From Schleiferiaceae bacterium (GTDB lineage: Bacteria > Bacteroidota > Bacteroidia > Flavobacteriales > Schleiferiaceae): a DNA stretch of 39,923 nucleotides. Location: assembly GCA_030833905.1 (NCBI GenBank), contig JAURGG010000007.1, positions 1 through 39,923 of the forward strand, in the 5' to 3' direction. The notes below the pieces were generated by a model. The model was not told the origin of the DNA. It searched no databases and saw only the letters and a list, made by a program, of their open reading frames with translations. The translations under genes and the position numbers were made by a program. The stretch's first letter is position 1. Every line of letters starts with the position of its first letter. Positions 8,299-16,315 of the stretch are shown in pieces.

Positions 8299-9068
8299 AC
8301 CTTTAGCTTCAATCCGTCGTAGGCTAGCGCCATCCCCTTGGGGAGTTCGGCATTGACCTCGTGGTGGTGCCCCATATGGTGGCTAATGTGGGTGAAGTAG
8401 ACATTCGGAACTTCGGTTTCGAGGGCAAATTCCACAGCCTCCTCAAGACTGAAGTGCGAAATGTGCGGTGTTTTTCGAAGCGCATTCACCACAAGTACTT
8501 CTGCGCCTCGAATTTTTCTTCGTTCCTCTTTATCCATCCCTGAGACGTCGGTGAGGTATACGATGTCCCCGATGCGGTAGCCGAGCACCGGCCAGGATCC
8601 GTGCTCGCCGAGAATCGGAATCCACCGTTGGTCTCCAATGGTAAATTCTACGCCGGGTTCAATACGCCTAAGCTCAAATTCTGGGGCTCCAGGGTAGCGC
8701 TTTGTACTAAATGCATACGCAAACTGTTCACGCAACCTCTTCTCTACCCGATCAGTAGCCCAAAGTGGCATGGGCTCATTTTGGGCAAAGATCAGCGGAC
8801 GCAAGTCGTCAAGGCCCGCAACATGATCCATGTGTTCGTGCGTCAGAACGACCGCATCAAGTCGGGCATGATCTGTGCGGAGCATTTGCTGCCGAAAATC
8901 CGGGCCACAGTCAATGAGCACTTGAGTGGACGATGTGGCAATAAGGACGGACGCTCGAAGGCGTCGGTCTTTGGGGTCGAGTGAGGTGCACACCGAGCAT
9001 TCGCACCCAATTATGGGAACGCCTTGGCTCGTGCCACTTCCAAAAAATTCGAGCGAAACCGCGGGCAT
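8295..9068 (-). CDS. PhnP-like metallo-beta-lactamase-fold hydrolase
   Basis: This is a 257-residue zinc-dependent hydrolase of the metallo-beta-lactamase superfamily. The metal-site motif is THEHMDH (H77, H79, D81, H82), followed by later ligands near LTDVSG (Asp) and THISHH. The N-terminal SGTSQGVP and the cysteine cluster C22-x-C24-x2-C27 resemble PhnP, whose cysteines hold a structural zinc; PhnP is a cyclic ribose phosphodiesterase in phosphonate use. There are no phosphonate genes nearby, so the substrate is open; a phosphodiester is a reasonable guess. It is divergent from the conserved unknown gene at 9098, and the two -7 boxes are only 3 bp apart. Confidence 0.85.
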   Translation of the reverse strand: MPAVSLEFFGSGTSQGVPIIGCECSVCTSLDPKDRRLRASVLIATSSTQVLIDCGPDFRQQMLRTDHARLDAVVLTHEHMDHVAGLDDLRPLIFAQNEPMPLWATDRVEKRLREQFAYAFSTKRYPGAPEFELRRIEPGVEFTIGDQRWIPILGEHGSWPVLGYRIGDIVYLTDVSGMDKEERRKIRGAEVLVVNALRKTPHISHFSLEEAVEFALETEVPNVYFTHISHHMGHHHEVNAELPKGMALAYDGLKLKV

Positions 9069-9073
9069 CAGGC

Positions 9074-9081
9074 CAAATGTA
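9074..9081 (-). promoter_or_regulatory. -7 promoter box TACATTTG of the PhnP-like gene
   Basis: An exact consensus match ending five bases before the ATG at 9068. It lies back to back with the box at 9085-9092 on the other strand, with 3 bp between them. Confidence 0.6.
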
Positions 9082-9084
9082 CGC

Positions 9085-9092
9085 TACCTTTG
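9085..9092 (+). promoter_or_regulatory. -7 promoter box TACCTTTG of the gene at 9098
   Basis: An exact consensus match ending five bases before the ATG at 9098. It selects this codon over the upstream in-frame starts, which lie inside the divergent gene, and over the ATG four codons (12 bases) downstream. Confidence 0.6.
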
Positions 9093-9097
9093 GTGAC

Positions 9098-10516
9098 ATG
9101 GCTGACATGGTTTTAAGCGCCGCGCAGAAGGCGCTCCGCACCAACCTAAACCCCAATATTTACGGGTCATTTGCAGAAATTGGCGCAGGCCAAGAAACCG
9201 TGCGTCACTTTTTTCGCGCTGGCGGTGCTTCTGGCACGATTGCCAAGGCGATGAGCGCCTACGATAAGGAGTTTTCAGATGCCATTTACGGTCAGGAATC
9301 CGACGGCAGGTATGTGACTGAGACGCGTTTGCGCAAAATGCTGCACCACGAGTACGGCCTGCTGCACGAGCGCATTGATCGAGATCGCTCTCCCGACAAA
9401 TGCTTTTTTGCGTTTTCGAATACTGTAGCCACCATCAACTTTGCCAAGACCTTTAAAGGCCATGGATGGTTAGGTATTCGCTACCAAACGCGACCGGACG
9501 GCGAAGCCAACGAGGTCATCGTACACGTTCGTCTTCACGAAGACAATGCCAAGTACCAGCAAGAAACGATTGGCGCCATGGGCGTCAACCTGATTTATGC
9601 CGCCTACAACTTTTATGACGAACCCAAGAAGTTCTTGATGAGTTTGTACGACGGCATCGAAAAGTCCGCCATCGAAATTGATTTGATCAACTTTTTAGGT
9701 CCTGATTTTGAGCACGTAGACAATCGTTTGATGTCGCTTCAGCTCATTAAAAATGGCTTTACCGATGCGGTCATTTTTGGACCAGAGGGCAAAAACCTGC
9801 TCCCCGCAGAGCTGCTCTATAAAAAGAACATTTTGGCCATGCGCGGAAGCTTTCGCCCGGTGACCAAGGTGAACATGGACATGATCAAAAAGGGCTATAA
9901 AGAGTTCATCAAGTCCAATAAGGTTGAAAAAGAGAGCACGGTAGTGCTCTTTGAAATCACGCTCAACAACCTCCTCGCCGACGGGAACCTCGACGAGCAA
10001 GACTTCTTGGACCGCGCCGATATTTTGTGCAGCATTGGCCAAACCGTGCTGATCTCGAACTATCAGGAATACTACCGATTGGTGGACTACTTCGCAAGCT
10101 TTACAAAGAAGCGCATGGGCCTCATTATGGGAGTACCCTCACTTCAGGAGATTTTCGAAGAGAAGTACTACGACCACCTCACGGGCGGAATTCTCGAGGC
10201 GATGGGCCGACTGTTCTCAAAGAGTTTAGTTATCTACGCGTATCCATTTCGAGGAGAAGAGAGCATTACCACGACGAACGACATCATCGTAAATGATTTG
10301 TTTAAAAACATTTACGACTACCTGAAGCAAGCACGCCGCGTCCGCGACATAGAGAATTTTGATCCTGAAATTCTGAGTATTTGGAGCCGCGACGTGCTTC
10401 GTCGCATACGAAATGGCGAGACGGGATGGGAGTCCTGCCTTCCGACCTACGTGGATACGATCATTAAAGAAAAGGGCTTGTTCGGGTACCCGAAGGCAGA
10501 GGCGCTTCAGTCTTGA
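9098..10516 (+). CDS. Conserved 472-residue protein of unknown function
   Basis: I recognise this as a conserved family in Bacteroidota and some other bacteria, but no function is settled. Orthologues have carried inconsistent automatic names, and I see no nucleotide-binding or catalytic signature that supports one. The N-terminal third is highly regular: GSFAEIGAGQETVRHFF, GGASGTIAKAMSAYDKEFSDAIYG, then LRKMLHHEYGLLHERI. The FSNTVATINF and YQTRPDG segments follow, and a long alpha/beta-looking C-terminal half. No signal peptide or membrane segment is visible, so it is probably cytoplasmic. The start is set by the TACCTTTG box five bases upstream. It is divergent from the PhnP-like hydrolase and overlaps phr by 10 bases tail to tail. 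Confidence 0.8.
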   Translation: MADMVLSAAQKALRTNLNPNIYGSFAEIGAGQETVRHFFRAGGASGTIAKAMSAYDKEFSDAIYGQESDGRYVTETRLRKMLHHEYGLLHERIDRDRSPDKCFFAFSNTVATINFAKTFKGHGWLGIRYQTRPDGEANEVIVHVRLHEDNAKYQQETIGAMGVNLIYAAYNFYDEPKKFLMSLYDGIEKSAIEIDLINFLGPDFEHVDNRLMSLQLIKNGFTDAVIFGPEGKNLLPAELLYKKNILAMRGSFRPVTKVNMDMIKKGYKEFIKSNKVEKESTVVLFEITLNNLLADGNLDEQDFLDRADILCSIGQTVLISNYQEYYRLVDYFASFTKKRMGLIMGVPSLQEIFEEKYYDHLTGGILEAMGRLFSKSLVIYAYPFRGEESITTTNDIIVNDLFKNIYDYLKQARRVRDIENFDPEILSIWSRDVLRRIRNGETGWESCLPTYVDTIIKEKGLFGYPKAEALQS

Positions 10517-11820
10517 GTACTTCCTAAACCCGATTTATAGCGCTCCAAGCAACGTTGCCGTGCCCAAGCGTGGTCGACGATTGGTTGAGCGTACAACGGT
10601 GTACCGTATTCAGGAACCCACTTCTTGACGTATTCCAGTTTTCGGTCAAATTTCTCCAGCTGCGATTGCGGATTGAAAATCCGGAAGTAAGGAGCCGCGT
10701 CGGTGCCCGACCCACTCGCCCACTGCCAACCTCCGACATTACTCGCTTGGTCAAAGTCAAGAAGTTTTTGGGCAAAGTAGGCCTCTCCCCAGCGCCAGTC
10801 GATGAGCAAGTGCTTGGTAAGAAAGCTTGCGACTACCATGCGGACTCTGTTGTGCATGTAGCCCGTGGTATTGAGTTGGCGCATCCCGGCGTCCACCATC
10901 GGATAGCCTGTTTGTCCCTCGCACCACGCGGCAAAGTGCGCTTCATTTGATTCCCACTCGATTCGGTCGTAGGCTGGCTTAATTGCCTTCTTTGGACTTT
11001 CAGGAAAATGGTAGAGGACCATTTGGTAGAAGTCCCTCCAAATTAACTCGTTTACAAAGGTTTCACTCGCCTCTTGGCCCGCTCGAAGGAGTGCGCGCAC
11101 GCTAATGGTTCCGAAGCGAAGGTGCAACCCAAGGCGCGTGGTGCCCTGCTCGTCGGACGGAATGTCGCGCCGCTGCGCGTAGTGCACGAGGGTGTCGTGC
11201 GACCAGGTTTTCGGAGGCATGGATATGCCGCTTGGCTCAAACCCCATGGACTCGAGCGACGGAACGTAATTGTGGGGCTTGGACTTGGCCAACCCCCTAT
11301 CCAATAAGTTTTCAGACGGGTAGTTCGGAATGCCATTAGCCTCAAGAGCAGCACGCCATCTGCGGCTGTACGGAGTGAACACGGTATAGGGCAATCCATC
11401 AGGCTTTACCACTTCGGACTTCTCAAAAACTACATGGTCTTTGGCGCCTTTGAACCACCGATCACCTTCGCGGTACAGTGCTTCAATGCGGGCATCGCGT
11501 TCGCGGGCATAGGGCTCGTAGTCACGATTGGCAAAGACTCCTTGGATTTCAGGGTGGTCCACAATCCACTGACGGTGAATGTCCTCGGGAATTCCGTAGC
11601 CGCACCATAGGTTTGCACCCAAGGCCTGCAGTTCGTCCTTAAGGCGTTCGACTTCACCGTGTATGAATTGCACGCGAGCGTCGGTGCGATCCTCTAGGCG
11701 GTCAAGAATGTTTCGGTCAAAAATGAATACCGGCTGCACCGGGATTCCGAGCTCAAGGGCGCGAAACAAGCCTGCGTTGTCGGACAGACGAAGGTCGCGT
11801 CGAAACCAAAAAAGTAGCAT
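10507..11820 (-). CDS. phr: Deoxyribodipyrimidine photolyase, class I CPD type
   Basis: Photolyase repairs UV-induced cyclobutane pyrimidine dimers with blue light, using FAD and an antenna pigment. The 437-residue protein begins with the photolyase alpha/beta domain (LLFWFRRDLRLSDNAGL) and ends with the FAD-binding helical domain: GYPMVDAGMRQL, GYMHNRVRMVVASFLTKHLLIDW and DQASNVGGWQWASGSGTDAAPYFRIFNP. The Asn in ASNVGGWQW faces the flavin N5 in repair-active photolyases, which argues against a signalling cryptochrome. It is the last gene of the seven-gene sigma/carotenoid operon and starts 2 bases after the folE stop. Its 3' end overlaps the convergent gene at 9098. Confidence 0.95.
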   Translation of the reverse strand: MLLFWFRRDLRLSDNAGLFRALELGIPVQPVFIFDRNILDRLEDRTDARVQFIHGEVERLKDELQALGANLWCGYGIPEDIHRQWIVDHPEIQGVFANRDYEPYARERDARIEALYREGDRWFKGAKDHVVFEKSEVVKPDGLPYTVFTPYSRRWRAALEANGIPNYPSENLLDRGLAKSKPHNYVPSLESMGFEPSGISMPPKTWSHDTLVHYAQRRDIPSDEQGTTRLGLHLRFGTISVRALLRAGQEASETFVNELIWRDFYQMVLYHFPESPKKAIKPAYDRIEWESNEAHFAAWCEGQTGYPMVDAGMRQLNTTGYMHNRVRMVVASFLTKHLLIDWRWGEAYFAQKLLDFDQASNVGGWQWASGSGTDAAPYFRIFNPQSQLEKFDRKLEYVKKWVPEYGTPLYAQPIVDHAWARQRCLERYKSGLGSTQD

Positions 11821-11822
11821 GG

Positions 11823-12506
11823 CTAGCCCTTCATGGCCTGCAAGAACTCGGCGCGGGTCGCGGGATCACGGAACTTTCCACCAAAATGACTGGTAGCAGT
11901 TGAGCTGTGTGCATCCTCTACCCCGCGCATTTTCACGCAGAGATGTTCGGCGTCGACGTACACAGCTACATCCTCAGTGCGCAGCACGCGCTTGAGTTCA
12001 GCTGCAATCTGCTCGGTGAGTCGCTCTTGAACCTGCGGGCGCTTGGCAAAGTGCCGCACAATTCGGTTGAGTTTAGAGAGTCCGACCACTTCACCTGACG
12101 AAAAGTAGGCCACATGGCAGACCCCCAAAATGGGTACGAAGTGGTGTTCGCAGGTTGAATGCAGGGTGATGTTGCGTTCGAGCACCATCTCGTCGTAGTG
12201 GTAGCGGTTCTCGAAGAGGGTGACCTCTGGCTTGTTGAGCGGATTCAGACCCGCAAACTGCTCGAGGACGTACATTTTTGCCACGCGTCGCGGGGTATCC
12301 TTGAGTGAATCATCGCTTCGGTCCAATCCAAGGATGTCCATGATTTCGCCAAATTTCTCGGCGATGCGTTCGATTTTCTCAGAGTCCGGCTGAAGAAGAT
12401 TTTCTTCAATGGTGGGAGTTGCAAGGTGGCGACCGTTGGCGGGCTTGATGCCGTTGTTGGTCGGAGTTCCGTGAAAAGATTTATTGTGCGCCATCGTATT
12501 CGACAA
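11823..12506 (-). CDS. folE: GTP cyclohydrolase I
   Basis: FolE converts GTP to 7,8-dihydroneopterin triphosphate, the common precursor of folate, biopterin-type pterins and queuosine. The zinc site is visible in LHSTCEHHFVPILG (Cys and His) and EHLCVKMRG (second Cys). DTPRRVAKMY and SKLNRIVRHFAKRPQVQERLTEQIA are standard. The ORF has an N-terminal extension of about 40 residues of low complexity. Two in-frame starts, 12506 and 12494, both overlap the PTPS gene; I kept the longer one without strong evidence. Its position between PTPS and phr suggests a light-regulated supply of pterin (or folate antenna) rather than the housekeeping folate copy. Confidence 0.93.
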   Translation of the reverse strand: MSNTMAHNKSFHGTPTNNGIKPANGRHLATPTIEENLLQPDSEKIERIAEKFGEIMDILGLDRSDDSLKDTPRRVAKMYVLEQFAGLNPLNKPEVTLFENRYHYDEMVLERNITLHSTCEHHFVPILGVCHVAYFSSGEVVGLSKLNRIVRHFAKRPQVQERLTEQIAAELKRVLRTEDVAVYVDAEHLCVKMRGVEDAHSSTATSHFGGKFRDPATRAEFLQAMKG

Positions 12507-12909
12507 AGTTTCGTGGGGTTTCGTACAAGGTGATGTGCAGGTCTACGTGCACGGGAAGGTGTGGCCGCAGCCACTCCCAAATAGCTACCGCGATAAATTC
12601 AGCCGAGGGAACCCGATCAAAGAACTCAGGAACTTCTTCATTGAGGTTGCGGTGGTCAAGGCGAGCTTCTACTTCGCGCTTTATGAGGCTCGAAAGGATT
12701 CCGAGGTCGTATACATAGCCCGTAACAGGATCTATAGGGCCCGTTAACTTGACGATGAGTTCGTAGTTGTGTCCGTGGTAGCGCGGATTGGAACAGGGTC
12801 CAAACTGCGCTTCATTCTGGGCATCGGTCCAGGACTTCACATAGAGCCGATGTGCCGCATTAAAGTGCGCATGACGGCTTACGGATGCGCGAAGTGGTTT
12901 GGTATTCAT
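12481..12909 (-). CDS. 6-pyruvoyl-tetrahydropterin synthase, animal-type active site
   Basis: PTPS-family enzymes act on dihydroneopterin triphosphate, the FolE product. This 142-residue protein has zinc ligands H20 (FNAAHRL), H45 and H47 (HGHNY), catalytic Cys39 in FGPCSNPRYHGHNY, the D85-H86 pair and E130. The spacing C-x5-HGH and the surrounding residues (for example GPIDPVTG and DHRNLN) match mammalian PTPS. QueD, the queuosine enzyme, has C-x3-HGH. I therefore expect 6-pyruvoyl-tetrahydropterin, a precursor of tetrahydrobiopterin-like compounds, rather than carboxy-tetrahydropterin. No sepiapterin reductase is encoded in the window. The gene overlaps idi by 4 bases and folE by up to 26, so the three are co-translated. 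Confidence 0.88.
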   Translation of the reverse strand: MNTKPLRASVSRHAHFNAAHRLYVKSWTDAQNEAQFGPCSNPRYHGHNYELIVKLTGPIDPVTGYVYDLGILSSLIKREVEARLDHRNLNEEVPEFFDRVPSAEFIAVAIWEWLRPHLPVHVDLHITLYETPRNFVEYDGAQ

Positions 12910-13430
12910 TGCGGAAGTTGGCTTTGGTATTCACGAAAAATGATTTGGAACCAAGCCGTGAACTGCTCTGGATGCGCATCCATTTCTCGAGTCAATTCGG
13001 ACATTGAGATCCAGCGCACCGCCTCGACTTCTTCGGTGTTGAGGGTGACGATTCCGTCAAACCGACCAAGAACCACGTGATCAAGCTCATGCTCGGTGAG
13101 GCCGTTGTCGAATTCTGCGCGGTAAATGAAGTGAAAGGAATCCTTCAATTCAGAGATTTGAGAAGGGTCAATGCCCAGTTCTTCATTAAGGCGGCGGGTT
13201 GCGGCTTCAAGATTGGACTCTCCTTCGCGCTGGTGGCTGCAGCAGGAGTTGGTCCACAAAAGTGGCGAGTGGTACTTACCGGCTGCACGCTGCTGGAGCA
13301 AGGTTTCTCCGCGCTCGTTGAACAAAAAAACTGAAAATGCGCGGTGAAGGAGTCCGCGCTGGTGCGCCTCGAACTTCTCCATCCGCCCCACCGGCTGGTC
13401 GGCCGTGTTGACGAGGATAACTGTTTCCAT
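12906..13430 (-). CDS. idi: Isopentenyl-diphosphate delta-isomerase, type I
   Basis: Idi interconverts isopentenyl and dimethylallyl diphosphate, the building blocks of carotenoids. The 174-residue Nudix-fold protein has the active-site cysteine in WTNSCCSHQ (C64 aligned with the E. coli catalytic Cys), the Nudix-like segment EAATRRLNEELG, and the catalytic glutamate in TEHELDHV (near 113-115). It lies 6 bases after crtB and overlaps the PTPS gene by 4 bases, so it is part of the light-response operon, where it would raise precursor flux to phytoene. Confidence 0.95.
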   Translation of the reverse strand: METVILVNTADQPVGRMEKFEAHQRGLLHRAFSVFLFNERGETLLQQRAAGKYHSPLLWTNSCCSHQREGESNLEAATRRLNEELGIDPSQISELKDSFHFIYRAEFDNGLTEHELDHVVLGRFDGIVTLNTEEVEAVRWISMSELTREMDAHPEQFTAWFQIIFREYQSQLPQ

Positions 13431-13436
13431 AGTGGA

Positions 13437-14273
13437 CTATAATAAATTCAATGCGTGGCGCACGAATGAGCTGGCAAAGAGACGGTATTTTTTACGGTTA
13501 CTGATTCGAATACGCGACGAAAACACTTCTGATGAAGGTGTGCGCATAATTTTTTGAAAAAGTGCGTAGTAGTACATGTAGGCGATGTACACGCCGAATC
13601 GAGAACCTTTGGGCAGTCGAAGAATGCCCTCGTAGCCTTTGCGGAAGTCGCGTTCAATGTCGCGCTCAATAGCCATTTTGGCATCGTCGTCGAATTGCGC
13701 GAGGTCTACATTGGGGAAGTAAGTGCGGCCAAGCGCCTGAAAATCAGCAGCCACATCGCGTAAAAAGTTGATTTTTTGAAACGCGGAACCGAGCTTCATC
13801 GCATACGGAGTTAGTGCCTCGTACTGTGATTGATCGCCATTGACAAAGACTTTGAGGCACATGAGCCCCACTACTTCGGCACTGCCGAGAATGTACTGCT
13901 CGTAGGCGGATTGGTCATAGGTGCGGTCCTCGAGATCCATTTCCATCGAACGCAAGAAGGTATTGATCAATCCACGGTCAATCTGGTAGGCATTCACGAC
14001 ATACTGAAAGGCGTGTAGGACCGGGTTCGTCGAAATCCCCTCGTCAATGGCGCGGTCGGTATCGGCCCAAAAGCGCTCCAACAAGTCGCGCTGGTTCGTG
14101 CCATGAAACGTGTCTACGATTTCGTCCGCAACGCGTACGAATCCGTATACCGCATAAATCGGATCGCGAAGCGGCTTGGATAAACCAAGGATTCCGAGCG
14201 AAAAAGATGTGGAATACGCCTTGGTAATTCCCTTGCTCGTTCGGATCGACGTTTTCGTGTAGAGGTCCATCAT
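13437..14273 (-). CDS. crtB: Phytoene synthase
   Basis: CrtB condenses two geranylgeranyl diphosphates head to head into phytoene. The 278-residue protein has both aspartate-rich motifs that bind magnesium-diphosphate: DEIVD at 50-54 and the NFLRDVAAD stretch, plus the FQKINFLRDVAADFQALGRTYFP signature. The frame is open farther upstream inside crtI, but family homology starts at MMDLYTKTS; ATG 14273 overlaps the crtI stop by 4 bases and ATG 14270 by 1, and either is possible. The tight overlap with crtI implies coupled translation. Confidence 0.94.
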   Translation of the reverse strand: MMDLYTKTSIRTSKGITKAYSTSFSLGILGLSKPLRDPIYAVYGFVRVADEIVDTFHGTNQRDLLERFWADTDRAIDEGISTNPVLHAFQYVVNAYQIDRGLINTFLRSMEMDLEDRTYDQSAYEQYILGSAEVVGLMCLKVFVNGDQSQYEALTPYAMKLGSAFQKINFLRDVAADFQALGRTYFPNVDLAQFDDDAKMAIERDIERDFRKGYEGILRLPKGSRFGVYIAYMYYYALFQKIMRTPSSEVFSSRIRISNRKKYRLFASSFVRHALNLL

Positions 14274-15742
14274 ACTAAAGGATGTTCTTTGGTGATTTCG
14301 CGCGCCACTACTTCTCCTGAAATGATGCACGGAGGTACTCCGGGCCCGGGAACGGTAAGTTGCCCGGCGTAGTACAAGTTGTTGAGCTTGCCCTTAAGGC
14401 TTGGCTTAAGAATGGCGGTTTGGTCAAGGGTATTGGCCAATCCGTAGGCGTTTCCCCGGTGCGCGTGGTACTCTTTCACGAAGTCACGGTAGGCAAAGCT
14501 GCGCTGAATTACAATGTGCTCGCGAATGTCCATACCAATTTGAGCCTTCATTCGTTCAGCGACCATGTCGAGGTAGCGCTGGCGCGTGGCATCATCGTCC
14601 TCAAGGCCAGTCGCCATTGGAATAAGTATAACCAGTGCATCCTTTCCTTCAGGCGCAGCACTTGGGTCGGTTGCCGAGGCGATGCTCAAGTAGAACAGTG
14701 GTTTTTCGGGCCAACGTGGGTTCGTGTAGATCGCGTCGGCATGGGTGTCAAAGTCCGCATCAAAAAACAGGGTATGGTGCTCTAAACCTGTAAGCTTAGT
14801 ATCCAATCCCAAGTAGTACATGAATGCCGACGGAGCCATTTTGCGCTTCGCCCAGTAGTTCGCGGTGTAGCGGCGAAATTCCGGCTTCACCAATTTTTGT
14901 TCGACGTGCGCGTAGTCGGCTGAGGCAACTACTACGTCAGCTGTGTGGAGCGTGTTGCCCACGTAGACGCCAGAAATGGATTTGCCCTCGTAGGCAAAAC
15001 CCGTTACTTCTTGATTAAAGTGAAACTTCACACCTTGCTCTTGAGCAAGTTGGTAGAATCCTTGGACCACTGAATACATTCCCCCGACGGGGTACCACGT
15101 GCCTTGAGCGAAGTCTGAATAGTTCATCAAGCTGTAAAGCGCTGGCGTGTTGCTCGGTGTCGCCCCCAAAAAGAGCACCGGAAACTCGAGCAGTTGGCGC
15201 AGCTTGGGGTGACTAACAACCTTGGCGATGCTGCTGCGAATGCTGCGAAGCAGATCCATGCGCAAGAGTCCAGTTAGAATACGGACGTCGGCAAATTCTA
15301 GCACGCTCCGCGAAGGTTTGCGCACCAGATCGTCGATTCCGACGCGGTATTTGTACTCAGCGTCCTTTAAAAACGCGCGAAGCCGAACGGCGGAGCCGGG
15401 CTCCAGTCGATCAAATAAGGCCTCAATTTCGCTCATTTGGGCGGGGATTGGCATGGGGCCATCCTCAAAGTAGATGCTGTAGGACGGATCCAATCGGCGA
15501 AGTTCGTAGTAGTCGCTGGACTTTTTGCCAAAGTGACCAAAAAACGTCTCAAACACGTCGGGCATCCAGTAAAATGAGGGGCCTAAATCAAACGTGTAGC
15601 CCTCGTGGACCCACTGGCGTCCCCTACCTCCTGGGCCATCGTGCATTTCAAGTACTTCAACCTCATAGCCCGCTTGAGCCAAATAGGCAGCACTCGACAT
15701 TCCTGCAAAACCGGAGCCAATTACAATTGCTTTCTTCTTCAT
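14270..15742 (-). CDS. crtI: Phytoene desaturase (CrtI type)
   Basis: CrtI is an FAD-dependent desaturase that converts phytoene to lycopene (or neurosporene) at the membrane. The 490-residue protein starts with the dinucleotide-binding fold AIVIGSGFAGMSSAAYLAQAG and the GGRGRQW motif. It ends with the bacterial phytoene-desaturase signature around YYAGQLTVPGPGVPPCIISG. CrtI-like ketolases or saturases cannot be excluded from sequence alone, but pairing with crtB supports phytoene as substrate. The ATG follows directly after the sigma-factor TAA with no gap. No lycopene cyclase or hydroxylase gene is in the window, so the end product is not known. Confidence 0.93.
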   Translation of the reverse strand: MKKKAIVIGSGFAGMSSAAYLAQAGYEVEVLEMHDGPGGRGRQWVHEGYTFDLGPSFYWMPDVFETFFGHFGKKSSDYYELRRLDPSYSIYFEDGPMPIPAQMSEIEALFDRLEPGSAVRLRAFLKDAEYKYRVGIDDLVRKPSRSVLEFADVRILTGLLRMDLLRSIRSSIAKVVSHPKLRQLLEFPVLFLGATPSNTPALYSLMNYSDFAQGTWYPVGGMYSVVQGFYQLAQEQGVKFHFNQEVTGFAYEGKSISGVYVGNTLHTADVVVASADYAHVEQKLVKPEFRRYTANYWAKRKMAPSAFMYYLGLDTKLTGLEHHTLFFDADFDTHADAIYTNPRWPEKPLFYLSIASATDPSAAPEGKDALVILIPMATGLEDDDATRQRYLDMVAERMKAQIGMDIREHIVIQRSFAYRDFVKEYHAHRGNAYGLANTLDQTAILKPSLKGKLNNLYYAGQLTVPGPGVPPCIISGEVVAREITKEHPLV

Positions 15743-16255
15743 TTAGTCGTTGCCGCGGATTCCGCGAAGCTGGTCCATCATTTTACGTCGTGCTAAGAAG
15801 ATACGGCTTTTTACCGTTCCCAAGGGAATGCCCATTTGGTCAGCGATCTCTTCGTACTTGTACCCATTAAAGTACATCATGAATGCGTCCAAGTAGGTAC
15901 GCTCTACATTCTCGATGCGATCAATGATATTGGCCATTTCGTAGGGGCTATCGGCTTCATCTTCGCGGTTGGCCATCATACCCCCAAGGACGTACTGGTT
16001 TTCGCTGTCGTCCGCGTAGGTATTTTGGTTCTTCTTCTTGCGGTAGTTGTTGATGAACGTATTCTTAAGGATGGTATACAGCCATCCACGAAGGTTTGTG
16101 CCCTCTTGGTACTTTGACTGGTTCTTGATCGCCTTGTAAAAGGTTTCTTGAACGAGGTCTTCAGCGTCTTCAGAATGGCGCGTGAGCTTCATGGCTAAAC
16201 CACGCAAGAACTGCTCGTGCTGAAAAATTTGGGGACCAAAGGACTCTGGGGGCAT
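15743..16255 (-). CDS. ECF-type RNA polymerase sigma factor
   Basis: This 170-residue sigma-70-family protein has only regions 2 and 4. Region 2 includes HSEDAEDLVQETFYKAIKN and LRGWLYTILKNTFINNYRKKK; region 4 includes YEEIADQMGIPLGTVKSRIFLARRKM, the -35-binding helix-turn-helix. An acidic linker lies between them. I chose ATG 16255 (MPPESFG); the longer frame needs a TTG codon at 16273 that falls inside an inverted repeat. It is the first gene of the operon containing crtI, crtB, idi, PTPS, folE and phr, and lies downstream of the CarH-like regulator gene. No anti-sigma gene is adjacent, which suggests control by transcription (through the regulator) rather than by a membrane anti-sigma factor. 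Confidence 0.92.
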   Translation of the reverse strand: MPPESFGPQIFQHEQFLRGLAMKLTRHSEDAEDLVQETFYKAIKNQSKYQEGTNLRGWLYTILKNTFINNYRKKKNQNTYADDSENQYVLGGMMANREDEADSPYEMANIIDRIENVERTYLDAFMMYFNGYKYEEIADQMGIPLGTVKSRIFLARRKMMDQLRGIRGND

Positions 16256-16262
16256 GTCGCTT

Positions 16263-16294
16263 TTGTTTAACAATTAGAACACTAAGTTAAACAA
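16263..16294. promoter_or_regulatory. Inverted repeat TTGTTTA-N18-TAAACAA, copy 1
   Basis: The left arm TTGTTTA is at 16263-16269 and the right arm TAAACAA at 16288-16294; the match extends to 9 bp (TTGTTTAAC / GTTAAACAA). It ends 7 bases upstream of the sigma ATG. It has the same arms and spacer as copy 2, 53 bp away. It is a candidate operator for the CarH/LitR-type regulator; it could also be read as part of an alternative-sigma promoter. Confidence 0.55.
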
Positions 16295-16315
16295 GAAATG
16301 TGCCGAGCCAACGCT

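Noticed and set aside
12481-12909. Annotation as QueD because queE is present in the window
   Set aside because: The C-x5-HGH spacing and flanking residues match pyruvoyl-tetrahydropterin synthase, and queE is in a different operon.
16256-16273. TTG start for the sigma factor, six codons upstream
   Set aside because: It would place the start inside the inverted repeat, and ATG 16255 gives a normal ECF length.
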